NCBI GenBank assembly: GCA_023228025.1
Contig: JALOCD010000025.1
Coordinates: 1 to 43,549, forward strand
Direction: 5' to 3'
From: Prolixibacteraceae bacterium
GTDB taxonomy: Bacteria; Bacteroidota; Bacteroidia; Bacteroidales; Prolixibacteraceae
Length of the DNA: 43,549 bases
The notes under the pieces are model-generated. The model did not search any database. It had not been told where the DNA came from and saw only the letters and a list, made by a program, of their open reading frames with translations. Shown here piece after piece: positions 1 through 8,207 of the stretch. A program made the position numbers and the translations under genes. Numbering within the stretch: the stretch's first letter is position 1; every line of letters starts with the position of its first letter.

Positions 1-337
1 AGACGGAATCCGGTGAGGTTTTAAGATCTGAAGGTTTGTAATCGGCCTTGGTCTTTAATTCGACATTTCTGGTGGAGGTGGCATTGGCCTTCAAGCCAGC
101 CGAAAAGAGTAAAATTGTCTGGATCAGCTCGTCCCGCAATCCGCTTTTGTTCTTCGTCAAACCGGTACTGTCTGCCTCCTGCACCTGACGGTTCTGGTTG
201 ATGACCGTCTGTCCGGCCTTTAGTAACTGCTGTGCCACAAAGAGGTCACCCTCTGTGCCAACATGTTCTGAATGAGTGTCAAGAACCAAATTGACAGCCT
301 CATACATTCGGAATTTGTTCAACTGTTTTTTGTTCAT
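1..337 (-). CDS. Hypothetical protein, N-terminal part, cut by window edge
   Basis: An open frame reads leftward from the ATG at 337 without a stop to the window edge, giving 112 visible codons; the C-terminus lies outside. The visible protein starts MNKKQLNKFRMYEAV and is mainly predicted helix, with many Gln, Asn and Lys and no signal peptide or membrane segment. I do not recognise a family and assign no function. A 12-bp palindrome (CCATT-AC-AATGG, 397-408) lies 60 bases upstream and could be an operator. The 21-bp tandem repeat begins about 180 bases upstream on the other strand. Confidence 0.6.
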   Translation of the reverse strand, partial: MNKKQLNKFRMYEAVNLVLDTHSEHVGTEGDLFVAQQLLKAGQTVINQNRQVQEADSTGLTKNKSGLRDELIQTILLFSAGLKANATSTRNVELKTKADYKPSDLKTSPDSV

Positions 338-396
338 GATAAAAAAATTAAGGGATGAATAATTGTATTTCATATCCGTGCAATAGACTCAAGCAA

Positions 397-408
397 CCAT
401 TACAATGG
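397..408. promoter_or_regulatory. Short palindrome upstream of partial gene
   Basis: CCATT-AC-AATGG is a 5+5 inverted repeat between the divergent reading frames starting at 337 (minus) and 449 (plus). A repressor site is possible, but nothing beyond symmetry and position supports it. Confidence 0.2.
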
Positions 409-448
409 ATATTTACTATAAGTTACGAAAAAAAAACGAGAAGAACGA

Positions 449-784
449 ATGAAGAAATCTACATGTTTTGGACTAACGGGTTGGATTGGGTTACCTTTTT
501 CAGCCTCCGGTAGGTTTCCGGCTATGATCAAAAATCTATTTTTTACCTCCAAAGCACTTCCGGTCACTGCCATTTCACTTCCGGCGATGTTCAAACGACT
601 TCCGGTAACTGTCAGAGGTCATCTGGCGATGTTCAAAGCACATCTGGCTACCTACATTTCGCATCTGGCAACGTTCAATGCGTTTCCGGTGATCTTCAGA
701 GGACATCCGGCAATGTTCAAAGGACTTCCCGTTACTGAAAACTCTCTTTTGCTCCATTTCCCAATCTATCCTTCTCCCTTCTGA
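449..784 (+). CDS. Possible small heptapeptide-repeat protein
   Basis: This 111-codon frame starts MKKSTCFGLTGW and then runs through eleven 7-residue units (515-745), for example LPVTAIS, LPAMFKR, LPVTVRG, HLAMFKA, HLATYIS, HLATFNA, FPVIFRG, HPAMFKG. It ends about 13 codons after the repeats. Between units, codons 3 and 7 vary mostly at the third base (gcg/gct/gca; gtc/gta/gtt/gtg; tca/tcg/tct), while first bases of codons 3, 4 and 6 stay constant. That pattern favours translation of the plus strand over the overlapping minus frame at 575-757. The frame overlaps the 3' end of the convergent flippase gene by about 50 bases. No family is recognised, and a non-coding repeat remains possible. 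Confidence 0.35.
   Translation: MKKSTCFGLTGWIGLPFSASGRFPAMIKNLFFTSKALPVTAISLPAMFKRLPVTVRGHLAMFKAHLATYISHLATFNAFPVIFRGHPAMFKGLPVTENSLLLHFPIYPSPF
515..745. repeat. 21-bp tandem repeat, 11 degenerate units
   Basis: Units start at 515, 536, 557, 578, 599, 620, 641, 662, 683, 704 and 725, with no insertion or deletion between them. The rough consensus is cttccggcnatgttcaaagn; the second unit (536-556) and the last are the most diverged. The period is exactly seven codons, and also about two helical turns of DNA. There are no unique spacers, so it is not a CRISPR array. Confidence 0.85.
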
Positions 785-1661
785 AAGGAGGAAAAAATAC
801 CCAGTAGATTCCTCCGAGTGAGGCGAGGGCCGATATAAGATAGGTCATAAAACTCAGGGCGATGGAAAGCTCATTGTCCAGATGCAGATATTTCGCACCC
901 AACAGAAATACAAACTCCCTGGCTCCCAATCCGCCAATTGTAAATGGCAGGGCAGTGGCGATGGTGGAGAAGAAAAACAGGAACAGGTATTCCGTAATAT
1001 TTTCACATTGATGAAATGCATTCAAAATAAACAATGCCGAGAGCAATTGCATGAGTTGCAATAGCATCGACCAGCCGAACAATCCCGCGTGTATGGGCAG
1101 AAAGCTTTTCAGAAAGTACCGGAGAACGTAGTAATACAACAGGTAAAGGAATGGTATGCCCAACCAACCGATCCAACTAATCTTGAACTCATCTCCAGAA
1201 AAATAGTAAAGTACGATGGTAATCATTCCAACGGCTACCAGTCCTGAAATCCTGTTGACCAACATTGCGCCGATGTTCTTTTTGACCCCGTTTTGCCGGT
1301 ATTTGTTGACGAGATAAACTTTGATCCCATCACCACCAATTCCACTTGGAAGAAACAGGTTGTAGAACAATCCCAACCAAAATAATTTCAGATTGAGCAA
1401 TGGCGACAAGTGTGCTCCTGTGCTTCTGAAAGAAAGATTTTGCCTGAATCCTGACAGGACAAAGGATGTAAACAGAAACAACGCGGCAACCAACAGAAGC
1501 CATCCGTTTGAGGTCGAAAAAACATTCAAAACCTCTTTGAATGAAATATTTTGGAGTACATACGCAATCGCAGCTGCCGAAACGACAAACTTCAGGAAAT
1601 TTAGGAGATACTTTTTTACCTTTTCAGACACACAAATCACTTTAATTCGAACCGACTCCAA
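732..1661 (-). CDS. Flippase-like integral membrane protein (LPG synthase TM/UPF0104 family)
   Basis: The 309-residue product is strongly hydrophobic with about eight membrane segments and matches the transmembrane domain family of lysylphosphatidylglycerol synthase (YbhN/UPF0104, flippase-like). Motifs seen include LFYNLFLPSGIGGDGIKVYL near residue 100 and PFTIGGLGAREF near residue 240, both typical of the family. Only the membrane domain is present, so lipid or glycolipid translocation is more likely than aminoacyl transfer; the substrate is unknown. The longest frame begins with TTG at 1661. In-frame GTG codons at 1640 and 1631 are alternatives, and no ATG lies in the N-terminus. The acyltransferase gene ends 12 bases upstream, suggesting co-transcription. 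Confidence 0.85.
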   Translation of the reverse strand: MESVRIKVICVSEKVKKYLLNFLKFVVSAAAIAYVLQNISFKEVLNVFSTSNGWLLLVAALFLFTSFVLSGFRQNLSFRSTGAHLSPLLNLKLFWLGLFYNLFLPSGIGGDGIKVYLVNKYRQNGVKKNIGAMLVNRISGLVAVGMITIVLYYFSGDEFKISWIGWLGIPFLYLLYYYVLRYFLKSFLPIHAGLFGWSMLLQLMQLLSALFILNAFHQCENITEYLFLFFFSTIATALPFTIGGLGAREFVFLLGAKYLHLDNELSIALSFMTYLISALASLGGIYWVFFPPFRREKDRLGNGAKESFQ

Positions 1662-1673
1662 AAGTACAATTTA

Positions 1674-2783
1674 TCAGACTCGTATAAAAATCTTTTGTTT
1701 GTAAAGAAAGTAGCAGATGTACCACAAGGTAAACCACACCAAAGTGGAGACAACTATTTCTATGCCAAGATTTCCGCTCCAGGTGAAAAAAAGTGGCACG
1801 AAGGGTTTGTAAATTTTGGCAATCAATTCATTACCACCTATGTGCGCGAATAAATAAATGAAAAGTGGGTTCATTCCGACAATGGCGAAAAACTTTGTAC
1901 CGCGCCTGAATTTCAACATATCGATCATCCAATAACTAACTGCGAGCCCGATCATGGCAAATCCGCCGCTGGCAATAACGAAGGATGGGGTACAAATTCT
2001 TTTGATAATGGGAATCCATGGATCAAGCGCAAAACCCACGGCTACGCCAATAATCCCGGCAACCAGCATGGTCTTTACTTTCTTGGCGGGAGTCCAATCG
2101 TTCATCAAAATCATTCCGGCAATCACCCCCCAAATGGTATGGGCCGTGGTTGGGATTGCATTGATGGCTACCCAATGACCACCGTTCATCTCTCCCAGAA
2201 ATGTCACGTCAAACCAGGTACCGAAATTGTGATCTGCTACAAAAGGCTGGTTGTAACCTTCAACAGGCCAAAACTGATAGAGCAAATAGGAAAGCAATAT
2301 CATGGCAAAAGATACCAAGAGTTGCCATTTTACGGCCTTTCTCATGACGAGAAAGGCAATCAGATAGGTAACGGAGAGTTGCGCCAAAACATTGGTCATT
2401 CGAAAGCCAATCTTACCAGGACCGATGCAATAAAGCGCCCATCCCAGGAAAAGCAACCAGAACGATCTTTTCAATGCAAAACGGAAAGTAGTATTCCAGC
2501 TATCCCCCCTGTTCCAGCGTTTGGTAAAAGAAAATGGCATCGATACACCAACAATAAACATGAAGAAGGGCTGAATAAGGTCCCAAAAATGCAGCCCATT
2601 CCATGGGTGATGGTGTACTTGTGTTCCTATGAATGAGACGATTGTCCCGTCAAAAAATGGATCTTTCAGGGCACCAAATAGTTGTGAGAATTCGCCAACT
2701 AATAGGAACATGGTTATTCCCCTGAAAAAGTCGATCGAGAGAATTCTGTCATTCTCTGAAGAAAGTTGAGCAGCATTTGTCAT
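1674..2783 (-). CDS. DUF5009 / heparan-alpha-glucosaminide N-acetyltransferase-like membrane acyltransferase
   Basis: This 369-residue polytopic membrane protein belongs to the COG4299/DUF5009 group, related to NagX and the catalytic membrane domain of human HGSNAT. The N-terminus has the family signature RILSIDFFRGITMFLLVG (about residues 13-30), followed by GLHFWDLIQPFFMFIVGVSM with the loop histidines HHHPWNGLHFWD near residues 57-68. About ten membrane segments follow. Members are thought to move acetyl groups across the membrane onto amino sugars; the acceptor cannot be read from sequence. The start is the ATG at 2783. It sits just upstream of the flippase-like gene on the same strand. 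Confidence 0.85.
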   Translation of the reverse strand: MTNAAQLSSENDRILSIDFFRGITMFLLVGEFSQLFGALKDPFFDGTIVSFIGTQVHHHPWNGLHFWDLIQPFFMFIVGVSMPFSFTKRWNRGDSWNTTFRFALKRSFWLLFLGWALYCIGPGKIGFRMTNVLAQLSVTYLIAFLVMRKAVKWQLLVSFAMILLSYLLYQFWPVEGYNQPFVADHNFGTWFDVTFLGEMNGGHWVAINAIPTTAHTIWGVIAGMILMNDWTPAKKVKTMLVAGIIGVAVGFALDPWIPIIKRICTPSFVIASGGFAMIGLAVSYWMIDMLKFRRGTKFFAIVGMNPLFIYLFAHIGGNELIAKIYKPFVPLFFTWSGNLGIEIVVSTLVWFTLWYICYFLYKQKIFIRV

Positions 2784-2863
2784 CCTTGAGCCAGTTAGTG
2801 TAAGTAATAATTTTTGAATGAGATGACCAAATTTATATTTTATTTTGGTAATCTTACTGGTTC

Positions 2864-3571
2864 TTACTCTCGATCAAACATCGATTTGTCTGCACCGCAA
2901 ATGGGACAAGTCCAATCATCGGGCAAATCTTCAAATTTTGTACCCGGTTCTATTCCAGAAATGGGATCCCCTTTCTCCGATTCGTAGGTGTAATGACAAA
3001 GCTGACATTGCCAAAGTTCATTTTCTAGTATCGCTTTCGTAATTTCACTGTTTAGGAGAGGTTTTTCAATATAGGTTGGGGCATTCTTCGGGGAATAACC
3101 TTTCATCACCTCGCGGTAATAGTTGTATGTAAGAGGTTTGATACTCAAATTAATCAAGTCGGAGGCAATGGCTTCCCCAATGAAAAGTAGGTGGCTTCCG
3201 ACATCGAAAGTTTCGGTAATTTTGCAGTCGAACCATGCCACACAAGAATCGGTAACGATAGGCGACCCCGTTTCACCAATGAAATAGTTCACTCCCCTGA
3301 ATTTATCGATCTCCCTGTCGCTTCTGTACCCAAAATCACCGATCAAACCGGTAGAGGCCTGTTCTCCCAATACGGAAAAGGCGAATGCTCCGCTTTTCTT
3401 AATGATGTCGGCGGTAAAATTATCTTTGTTGCAACTGATCCCAAATTTTGGAGGATGGGAAGTTACCTGGAATACGGTATTGGCAACATAACCCGCTTTG
3501 GTATCCTGAAACTTGGAAGAAACCAGGTAGAGCCCGTAGGAAACCTTAAAAAATGTCTCGAAATTTATCAT
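2864..3571 (-). CDS. Flavin reductase-rubredoxin fusion (high-molecular-weight rubredoxin type)
   Basis: The 235-residue protein has two modules. Residues about 1-165 form an FMN-binding flavin reductase domain with the pattern TVFQVTSHPPKFGISCNKDN and later GDFGYRSDREIDKF. Residues about 185-235 form a rubredoxin domain with two iron-binding pairs, CQLC and CPIC, spaced as usual. The same architecture occurs in Moorella Hrb, which passes electrons from NAD(P)H to flavodiiron protein for reductive O2/NO removal. No flavodiiron gene is in this window, so the partner must be elsewhere. It suggests an anaerobic or microaerobic lifestyle. The start is the ATG at 3571. Confidence 0.9.
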   Translation of the reverse strand: MINFETFFKVSYGLYLVSSKFQDTKAGYVANTVFQVTSHPPKFGISCNKDNFTADIIKKSGAFAFSVLGEQASTGLIGDFGYRSDREIDKFRGVNYFIGETGSPIVTDSCVAWFDCKITETFDVGSHLLFIGEAIASDLINLSIKPLTYNYYREVMKGYSPKNAPTYIEKPLLNSEITKAILENELWQCQLCHYTYESEKGDPISGIEPGTKFEDLPDDWTCPICGADKSMFDRE

Positions 3572-3694
3572 GATTTATTAATTTTCTTTTCAATACTTTA
3601 GTCGGTAGATTTTAAAGCAATTTTGTCAAAATTCAATAATTGTTGGGAATTTTTGCTTTCAATGTTATTTTGTTTTGTATTCCAGGTGTGATTA

Positions 3695-4159
3695 TTATTT
3701 TAATGGAGATAAGGTGGGTTTTGAAATTAGTACCATCCAGGTATTAGCCACTAAATCTGAAATTACACCAATATTTAGAGTAAAATTGTATCCGGTCTTT
3801 TTATCTTCAATAAATATTTTTGACGATCCGCTTTCTCTTGGATAAATAACGATATTTCCAGTCAGTTTACCGTAATTTGGAAAGACCCCGGATAATTTTG
3901 CAACTTTTGAATTACTTGAAGTTACATTTAAGATTTTTCCAAATTTTCTAGGTGTACCTGGATCAATATTAATTTTGAATTTCAATTCAGGAGGTATATC
4001 ACCACTGCCACTAATAGTTTTTGGCAAAATATCATAATCAAATTGACCGCGTATTTCTCCAAAAAAGCGGGGATTTGTAATTGTACAACTTGTAAGAAGC
4101 CACATAGCTATTGATAATATGGCATATTTTTTTGCACTCAAGAATCGATCTTTTTTCAT
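3695..4159 (-). CDS. Small hypothetical lipoprotein
   Basis: The 154-residue product begins MKKDRFLSAKK, followed by a hydrophobic stretch ending in the lipobox LLTSC (Cys25), so export and lipid anchoring are likely. The rest is beta-rich, with phrases like SNSKVAKLSGVFPNYGKLTG and GSSKIFIEDKKTGYNFTLN that resemble a bacterial Ig-like (Big-type) fold; this is an impression, not a firm assignment. Base composition is more AT-rich than neighbouring housekeeping genes. It stands alone on the minus strand with AT-rich spacers on both sides. Function unknown. Confidence 0.6.
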   Translation of the reverse strand: MKKDRFLSAKKYAILSIAMWLLTSCTITNPRFFGEIRGQFDYDILPKTISGSGDIPPELKFKINIDPGTPRKFGKILNVTSSNSKVAKLSGVFPNYGKLTGNIVIYPRESGSSKIFIEDKKTGYNFTLNIGVISDLVANTWMVLISKPTLSPLK

Positions 4160-4206
4160 AATCTGCTACTGCAATCTTATTATAAATGTAAAAAAAAAAT
4201 CCACTT

Positions 4207-4227
4207 TTTTTGATGGTTCATCAAAAA
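4207..4227. promoter_or_regulatory. 9-bp inverted repeat between divergent genes
   Basis: TTTTTGATG (4207-4215) and CATCAAAAA (4219-4227) form a perfect 9-bp inverted repeat with a 3-base loop. It lies between the minus-strand lipoprotein gene starting at 4159 and the plus-strand oxidoreductase starting at 4365. It could be an operator or a transcript hairpin. Confidence 0.3.
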
Positions 4228-4297
4228 TTCTTATTTACCCCTTCAATATAGATCTAGTATGTGTTATAAAACATCTTTCAGTATAACGTTTAATTTT

Positions 4298-4305
4298 TAA
4301 CTTTG
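4298..4305 (+). promoter_or_regulatory. Candidate Bacteroidota -7 promoter element
   Basis: TAACTTTG matches the Bacteroidota -7 consensus TAnnTTTG. It lies 59 bases upstream of the oxidoreductase ATG at 4365. I see no good TTTG at the expected -33 position, so the call is weak. Confidence 0.3.
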
Positions 4306-4364
4306 TTCGTTATCGTACACGGAATAATTAAAACTAACAAATATTCATTTAATAACTTTAATAT

Positions 4365-5705
4365 ATGTCTGACAGAAGGGAATTTATTAAAAAATCAACG
4401 CTTGGGGCAACAGCTGTTGCTGCAAGTGGTTTGACATTCAGCGCCAAAAGTTATGGTAATATCATAGGTGCAAATGAAAAGGTAAGGGTTGGCGTCATCG
4501 GTTTTTCTGACCGTTTTAGAAGCGCCTTGTTTCCCAGCTTCATGGATAGCGCCAAAAAACTGAATTTTGAGATGGTGGCATTGTCTGATCTTTGGAGCAA
4601 ACGACGTGAGGACGGAAAAGCTTTCTTCCAGAAGAACGCAGGATGGGATGTTGCCTTGTGCAGAAACAACGACGAACTCTACGAGAGAAAAGATATTGAC
4701 GCTGTAATTATTAGTACAGCAGACTTTCAGCACGCACTACACCTGGCCGAAGCAGCCGGACATAAAAAGGATGCCTATTGCGAAAAACCATTTGCTGAGA
4801 CCATGGCAGATGCCAAAGCGGCCTTGAAAGCTTGTCATGCAAACAATACAATCGTTCAGATCGGTTCACAAAGAAGAAGTACTTAAAACTACATTGCTGC
4901 CAATGAATACCTCAATTCAGGTAAATTTGGGGATATTGTCATGGTTGAAATGAGTTGGAATGTTAACCAGCCCGGCCGTTGGAGAAGACCTCAGGAGGTC
5001 CAGGCAATCAAAGAAGCTGATACCGATTGGAAACGCTTTCAGATGAATCGGCCTGAAGTTGCCTGGGATCCGAGAAAATATCTTGAATTCAGATTATTCT
5101 GGCCATATTCGTCCGGTATCGCAGGTCAATGGATGTGCCATCAAATTGATACAGTGCACTGGTTTACGGGATTAGCTCACCCACGCAGTGTAGCCGCAAA
5201 TGACGGTATTTACCAGTGGAAAGATGGAAGGACCAATGCAGATACCCTTACCGCCGTATTTGATTACGGAGATGATAAAAAAGGATTTCAGGTTGTTTAT
5301 ACTTCGCGTTTTAGCAATAGTGCAGGCGGGACCAAGGAGTTATATTATTCCAATGGAGGAATGTTAAACCTGGATACCAACAAAGTAACCCCCGAAGGCG
5401 GTTTACGCGAAGGAGATGCAAAAGCGATGGGTTTGAAAGCCAATTTGCTTGATAATTTTGAATTGCCGCAAGTAGCAATGACAACCTCCGCGGATACCAG
5501 AAAAGATCCTTCTACTTCAGCACACATGCAGAACTGGATGGAATGTGTCAGGTCCCGGGCCAAAACACATGCTCCTGTTGAGGCCGGATACAGCCACTCA
5601 ATTGCCACCATCATGGCGAATGCTGCTTTCAGAACGGGATTACGCGCGACCTTTGATGAAAAATTACAGGAAGTAGTTTGCGGAGGGAAAGTATTCAAAT
5701 ACTAA
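4365..5705 (+). pseudogene. Gfo/Idh/MocA-family Tat-exported oxidoreductase interrupted by an in-frame TAA
   Basis: Codons 1-173 and the segment from 4887 to 5705 are in the same frame and together give a full-length NAD(P)-dependent oxidoreductase of about 446 codons. A single TAA at 4884-4886 separates them, between GSQRRST and NYIAANEYLNSGKFG, which read as one continuous family motif. The N-terminus has a twin-arginine signal (SDRREFIKKS plus a hydrophobic stretch). A Rossmann segment KVRVGVIGFSDR follows, with the family EKP motif in YCEKPFAETMADAK near residue 140. The C-terminal half contains the substrate domain with MCHQIDTVHWFTG. No frameshift is needed. Either the gene is a recent pseudogene, or this is a base error, or the C-terminal part is re-initiated at ATG 4941, which alone would lack the nucleotide-binding fold. 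Confidence 0.8.
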
Positions 5706-5721
5706 TCTGACAGATAGTTAT

Positions 5722-5755
5722 AAAAAAAGCCCTGGAAATCTTTCAGGGCTTTTTT
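5722..5755. terminator. Bidirectional rho-independent terminator
   Basis: A 7-bp stem AGCCCTG/CAGGGCT (5728-5734 with 5744-5750) is flanked by an A-run on the left and a T-run on the right. It therefore works in both directions for the convergent genes ending at 5705 (+) and 5754 (-), and it touches the stop codon of the minus gene. Confidence 0.85.
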
Positions 5756-6329
5756 ATCTGCAGGCAAATGTAAGTTCAATCATTCTAAATACTTTGACAT
5801 TGTTTTTCCGGTCTTTCAAACCGGTCTGAAAGAATATCATATAGGTCTTCTCCGAGCAATTGAAACAATAAATTGTTCCGGAAACCTTTGTTCCTTTTAC
5901 CACAGATTCATAGTCCGCTTTCAGGGCCTCCTTACTGCCAAAATTGCAGCTTTCTATAGCAGTGAATTCAATTCCGGATTCCTGATAGATAGTCTCCTCT
6001 TTCATGTTTTTCTCCTGTACCAAAAGTGATTTTACAGGATTCTCAACATTGTTGATGGTAACCAGGGTGAATAGTCCGGTTGAATTCTTTTTGGTACTCT
6101 CGGCAGAATAATAATACCCCTTGTCGGGAAGGGCCTCATCCGAAATTGTTTTCCAATCTATTGGTATAGAAAACGATACGCCATTCTTTAAGTAGTTGAA
6201 CTGATTATCTTTTGCAGGCACTCCCTGACCAGAAAGGAGTAGGATAAAAACAGAAAGTGCAACCTTACCCTTTGTTAAAATAGAAACAAAAGGTAAAATT
6301 GCACTTAATCCTGAATGTTTTTCAGTCAT
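5754..6329 (-). CDS. Hypothetical secreted or membrane-anchored protein
   Basis: The 191-residue product has a hydrophobic segment at about residues 20-38 (KVALSVFILLLSGQGVPAKD), read as a signal sequence. A compact domain of about 150 residues follows, starting NQFNYLKNGVSFSIPIDWKTI, a pattern reminiscent of PsbP/DUF1795-like proteins that often open with a sequence such as YSVSVPDGWK. That relation is a guess. It contains three cysteines in GTIYCFNCS and FACR. Its start codon overlaps the stop codon of the upstream dipeptidase (TAATG), so translation is probably coupled. Function unknown. Confidence 0.65.
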   Translation of the reverse strand: MTEKHSGLSAILPFVSILTKGKVALSVFILLLSGQGVPAKDNQFNYLKNGVSFSIPIDWKTISDEALPDKGYYYSAESTKKNSTGLFTLVTINNVENPVKSLLVQEKNMKEETIYQESGIEFTAIESCNFGSKEALKADYESVVKGTKVSGTIYCFNCSEKTYMIFFQTGLKDRKNNVKVFRMIELTFACR

Positions 6330-8002
6330 TATTCGACTGTTTTGAAGTGGTCTTTATTCTTTTCGATGATCAAACGATACCACCAATCAGGGTAGGAGGG
6401 ATGCAATGGTTGAGCCGGTAGTTTGCCGTACTCATTTCGTTCAAACTTCCCATCTTTTTCCTTCATAACATTGCCATCCTTGTACTTAATGATCAAATAG
6501 TGGCTCAACTCTTTCCACTCTTTCACAGTAGTCTCAACCTGATTGACGGAATAGGCGGTCAAGCTCTGGATGGCACCAGCTTTATCCCCTTTGTTCCATA
6601 ATGTCTGGGCTTTCTGGTCAATGGCGCCAATTCCGTCGATAAAACTCTTTTCCCTGCGGGATTGAACTTTCTGGACATCTTTGATCATATCATCATAGCG
6701 GAGATAGCAAAAGTTGGATACAGTGTTGAATATCCAGAAAGCCGAAGTATCCGACCAGGTCAGGAAGTCGCCGTTACCTACCTTCAAAGAATTTGGAACC
6801 TGGCTGATACCACAGTATACAGGCATGTAGCAGGTGGAATAGGTATCGTCTACACCAAACCAAAGAACCCCACCAATTGGATCAGGCAACATAGGCCTGC
6901 ATTGTGCCACGAAAGAAAATCCGGTTTGTTGTGTGGAGATAGCCCTTTCGTGACAATATGAAACTGAGTCAACTTTAAATCCCATTGGACGCCAGCGGTA
7001 AGGTAGGATATTAGGTCCGGCTCCCGGATCTTTGGTCATATCCAGAACCGTTCCCTCAAAATGGTCGCGCATCATTCCTATTACATTCTCCAGTGAGAGT
7101 GGTGCATCAGGTTTGATCCAGAGAGGAATACGATTTGTGGCATACCCATTTTTATCGCGGGAAATTTGACCCATAATATATTTTTCATATTGGCCCATCG
7201 ATTTGTTTACCTTGTTGAAACCTGCCCAAACGCGGGCATCACAGGCACGTGCACCTCCAAATTCGACCGGTGCATATGTATCAGAAAAGCTAAATTCGCT
7301 GTCAGTTCCTTTGAACCATCCCTTTTCCCTGGCAAAAGTAATTACATCCTGGGCGAAGAGGCATTCATCGGGTTTGTCCTTTGGAAACTGGGTAATCCTG
7401 GCCTGATTGGCATGACCTGAAATGTATCCGTCCGGTATTTTTAAAGCAACCCAAACCGCACCCTTCTGACCATCTCCTTTGCCAATCATTTCAAGAATCC
7501 AAACTTCATCTTTATCTGCAATGGAAAATGATTCCCCACTAGAGGCATACCCATAATCTTTAACCATATCGGTCATGACTTTAATAGCCTCCCTTGCGCT
7601 CTTTGCGCGCTGCAGGGTCATATATATCAAACTGCCATAATCGACTATAGCACCCGCCTGCGAAGCTAGTTCTTTTCTGCCGCCATAAGTTGTTTCGCCG
7701 ATGGCCAGCTGGTGCTCGTTCATATTTCCGACTACCTGGTAAGTGTGGGCAACCTGTGGAATCTTTCCCAAAAACTTACCGGTATCCCATTCATTCACAT
7801 CCACCATGGTTCCGGGTTTGTAATTGGCAGCAGGCCAGAAATAAAGCTCACCATAAAGCGTATGTGAGTCGGCGGCATAGGTTATCATTGGTGTTCCATT
7901 GATAGTTGCCCCTTTTGTGATCAAAAAATTGGTACAACCATTTACTTGGTTGATCAGTATTGTGCTGAAAATTAGCGTAACAAACACTCCGAATTTTCTC
8001 AT
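6329..8002 (-). CDS. C69-family dipeptidase (PepD-like), secreted
   Basis: Starting at the ATG at 8002, the product is 557 residues: a signal peptide MRKFGVFVTLIFSTILINQVNG, then Cys-Thr-Asn-Phe. In the C69/U34 N-terminal nucleophile family this Cys becomes the catalytic residue after cleavage. Family features seen are DSHTLYGELYFWPA, EHQLAIGETTYGGRKEL, the DEVWILEMIGKG segment and GGARACDARVW. The frame is open for 27 more codons upstream to 8083, but that extension is not signal-like and would bury the signal peptide, so 8002 is preferred. The likely role is hydrolysis of dipeptides in the periplasm. The small hypothetical gene follows with a one-base overlap. Confidence 0.9.
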   Translation of the reverse strand: MRKFGVFVTLIFSTILINQVNGCTNFLITKGATINGTPMITYAADSHTLYGELYFWPAANYKPGTMVDVNEWDTGKFLGKIPQVAHTYQVVGNMNEHQLAIGETTYGGRKELASQAGAIVDYGSLIYMTLQRAKSAREAIKVMTDMVKDYGYASSGESFSIADKDEVWILEMIGKGDGQKGAVWVALKIPDGYISGHANQARITQFPKDKPDECLFAQDVITFAREKGWFKGTDSEFSFSDTYAPVEFGGARACDARVWAGFNKVNKSMGQYEKYIMGQISRDKNGYATNRIPLWIKPDAPLSLENVIGMMRDHFEGTVLDMTKDPGAGPNILPYRWRPMGFKVDSVSYCHERAISTQQTGFSFVAQCRPMLPDPIGGVLWFGVDDTYSTCYMPVYCGISQVPNSLKVGNGDFLTWSDTSAFWIFNTVSNFCYLRYDDMIKDVQKVQSRREKSFIDGIGAIDQKAQTLWNKGDKAGAIQSLTAYSVNQVETTVKEWKELSHYLIIKYKDGNVMKEKDGKFERNEYGKLPAQPLHPSYPDWWYRLIIEKNKDHFKTVE

Positions 8003-8121
8003 TTGAATAATTTGTTGTTTAAATAAATGCAACTGAAGCAATTTCCAAGTCTGATAAATGACGTATAGTCTTTCTATCTTCATCAGACTTCGAAATACAC
8101 TTTTGATATTTCAATGCTCAC

Positions 8122-8129
8122 AAAAATAA
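8122..8129 (-). promoter_or_regulatory. Candidate -7 promoter element for the dipeptidase
   Basis: On the minus strand the sequence reads TATTTTTG, matching TAnnTTTG, about 120 bases upstream of the dipeptidase start at 8002. The -33 match is poor, so this is tentative. Confidence 0.25.
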
Positions 8130-8207
8130 AGAATATGTCTATTCAATTCGGAAGTGAATTCCCGTAAAAGGCTTTTTTTTAATGAGTTTTATCATATCTC
8201 TACAAGT

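Noticed and set aside
515..745. CRISPR array
   Set aside because: Units are contiguous and degenerate with no unique spacers, and no cas genes are present.
575..757. Minus-strand reading frame through the 21-bp repeat
   Set aside because: Variation between units is mostly at the plus-frame third positions, which are first positions on this strand; no start or family support.
4941..5705. The second half of the oxidoreductase as a separate gene
   Set aside because: It is exactly in frame with the first half and completes one family domain, and alone it would lack the NAD-binding fold.
6662..6961. Plus-strand frames opposite the dipeptidase and other long genes
   Set aside because: They mirror well-supported genes on the other strand and have no start context or motifs.
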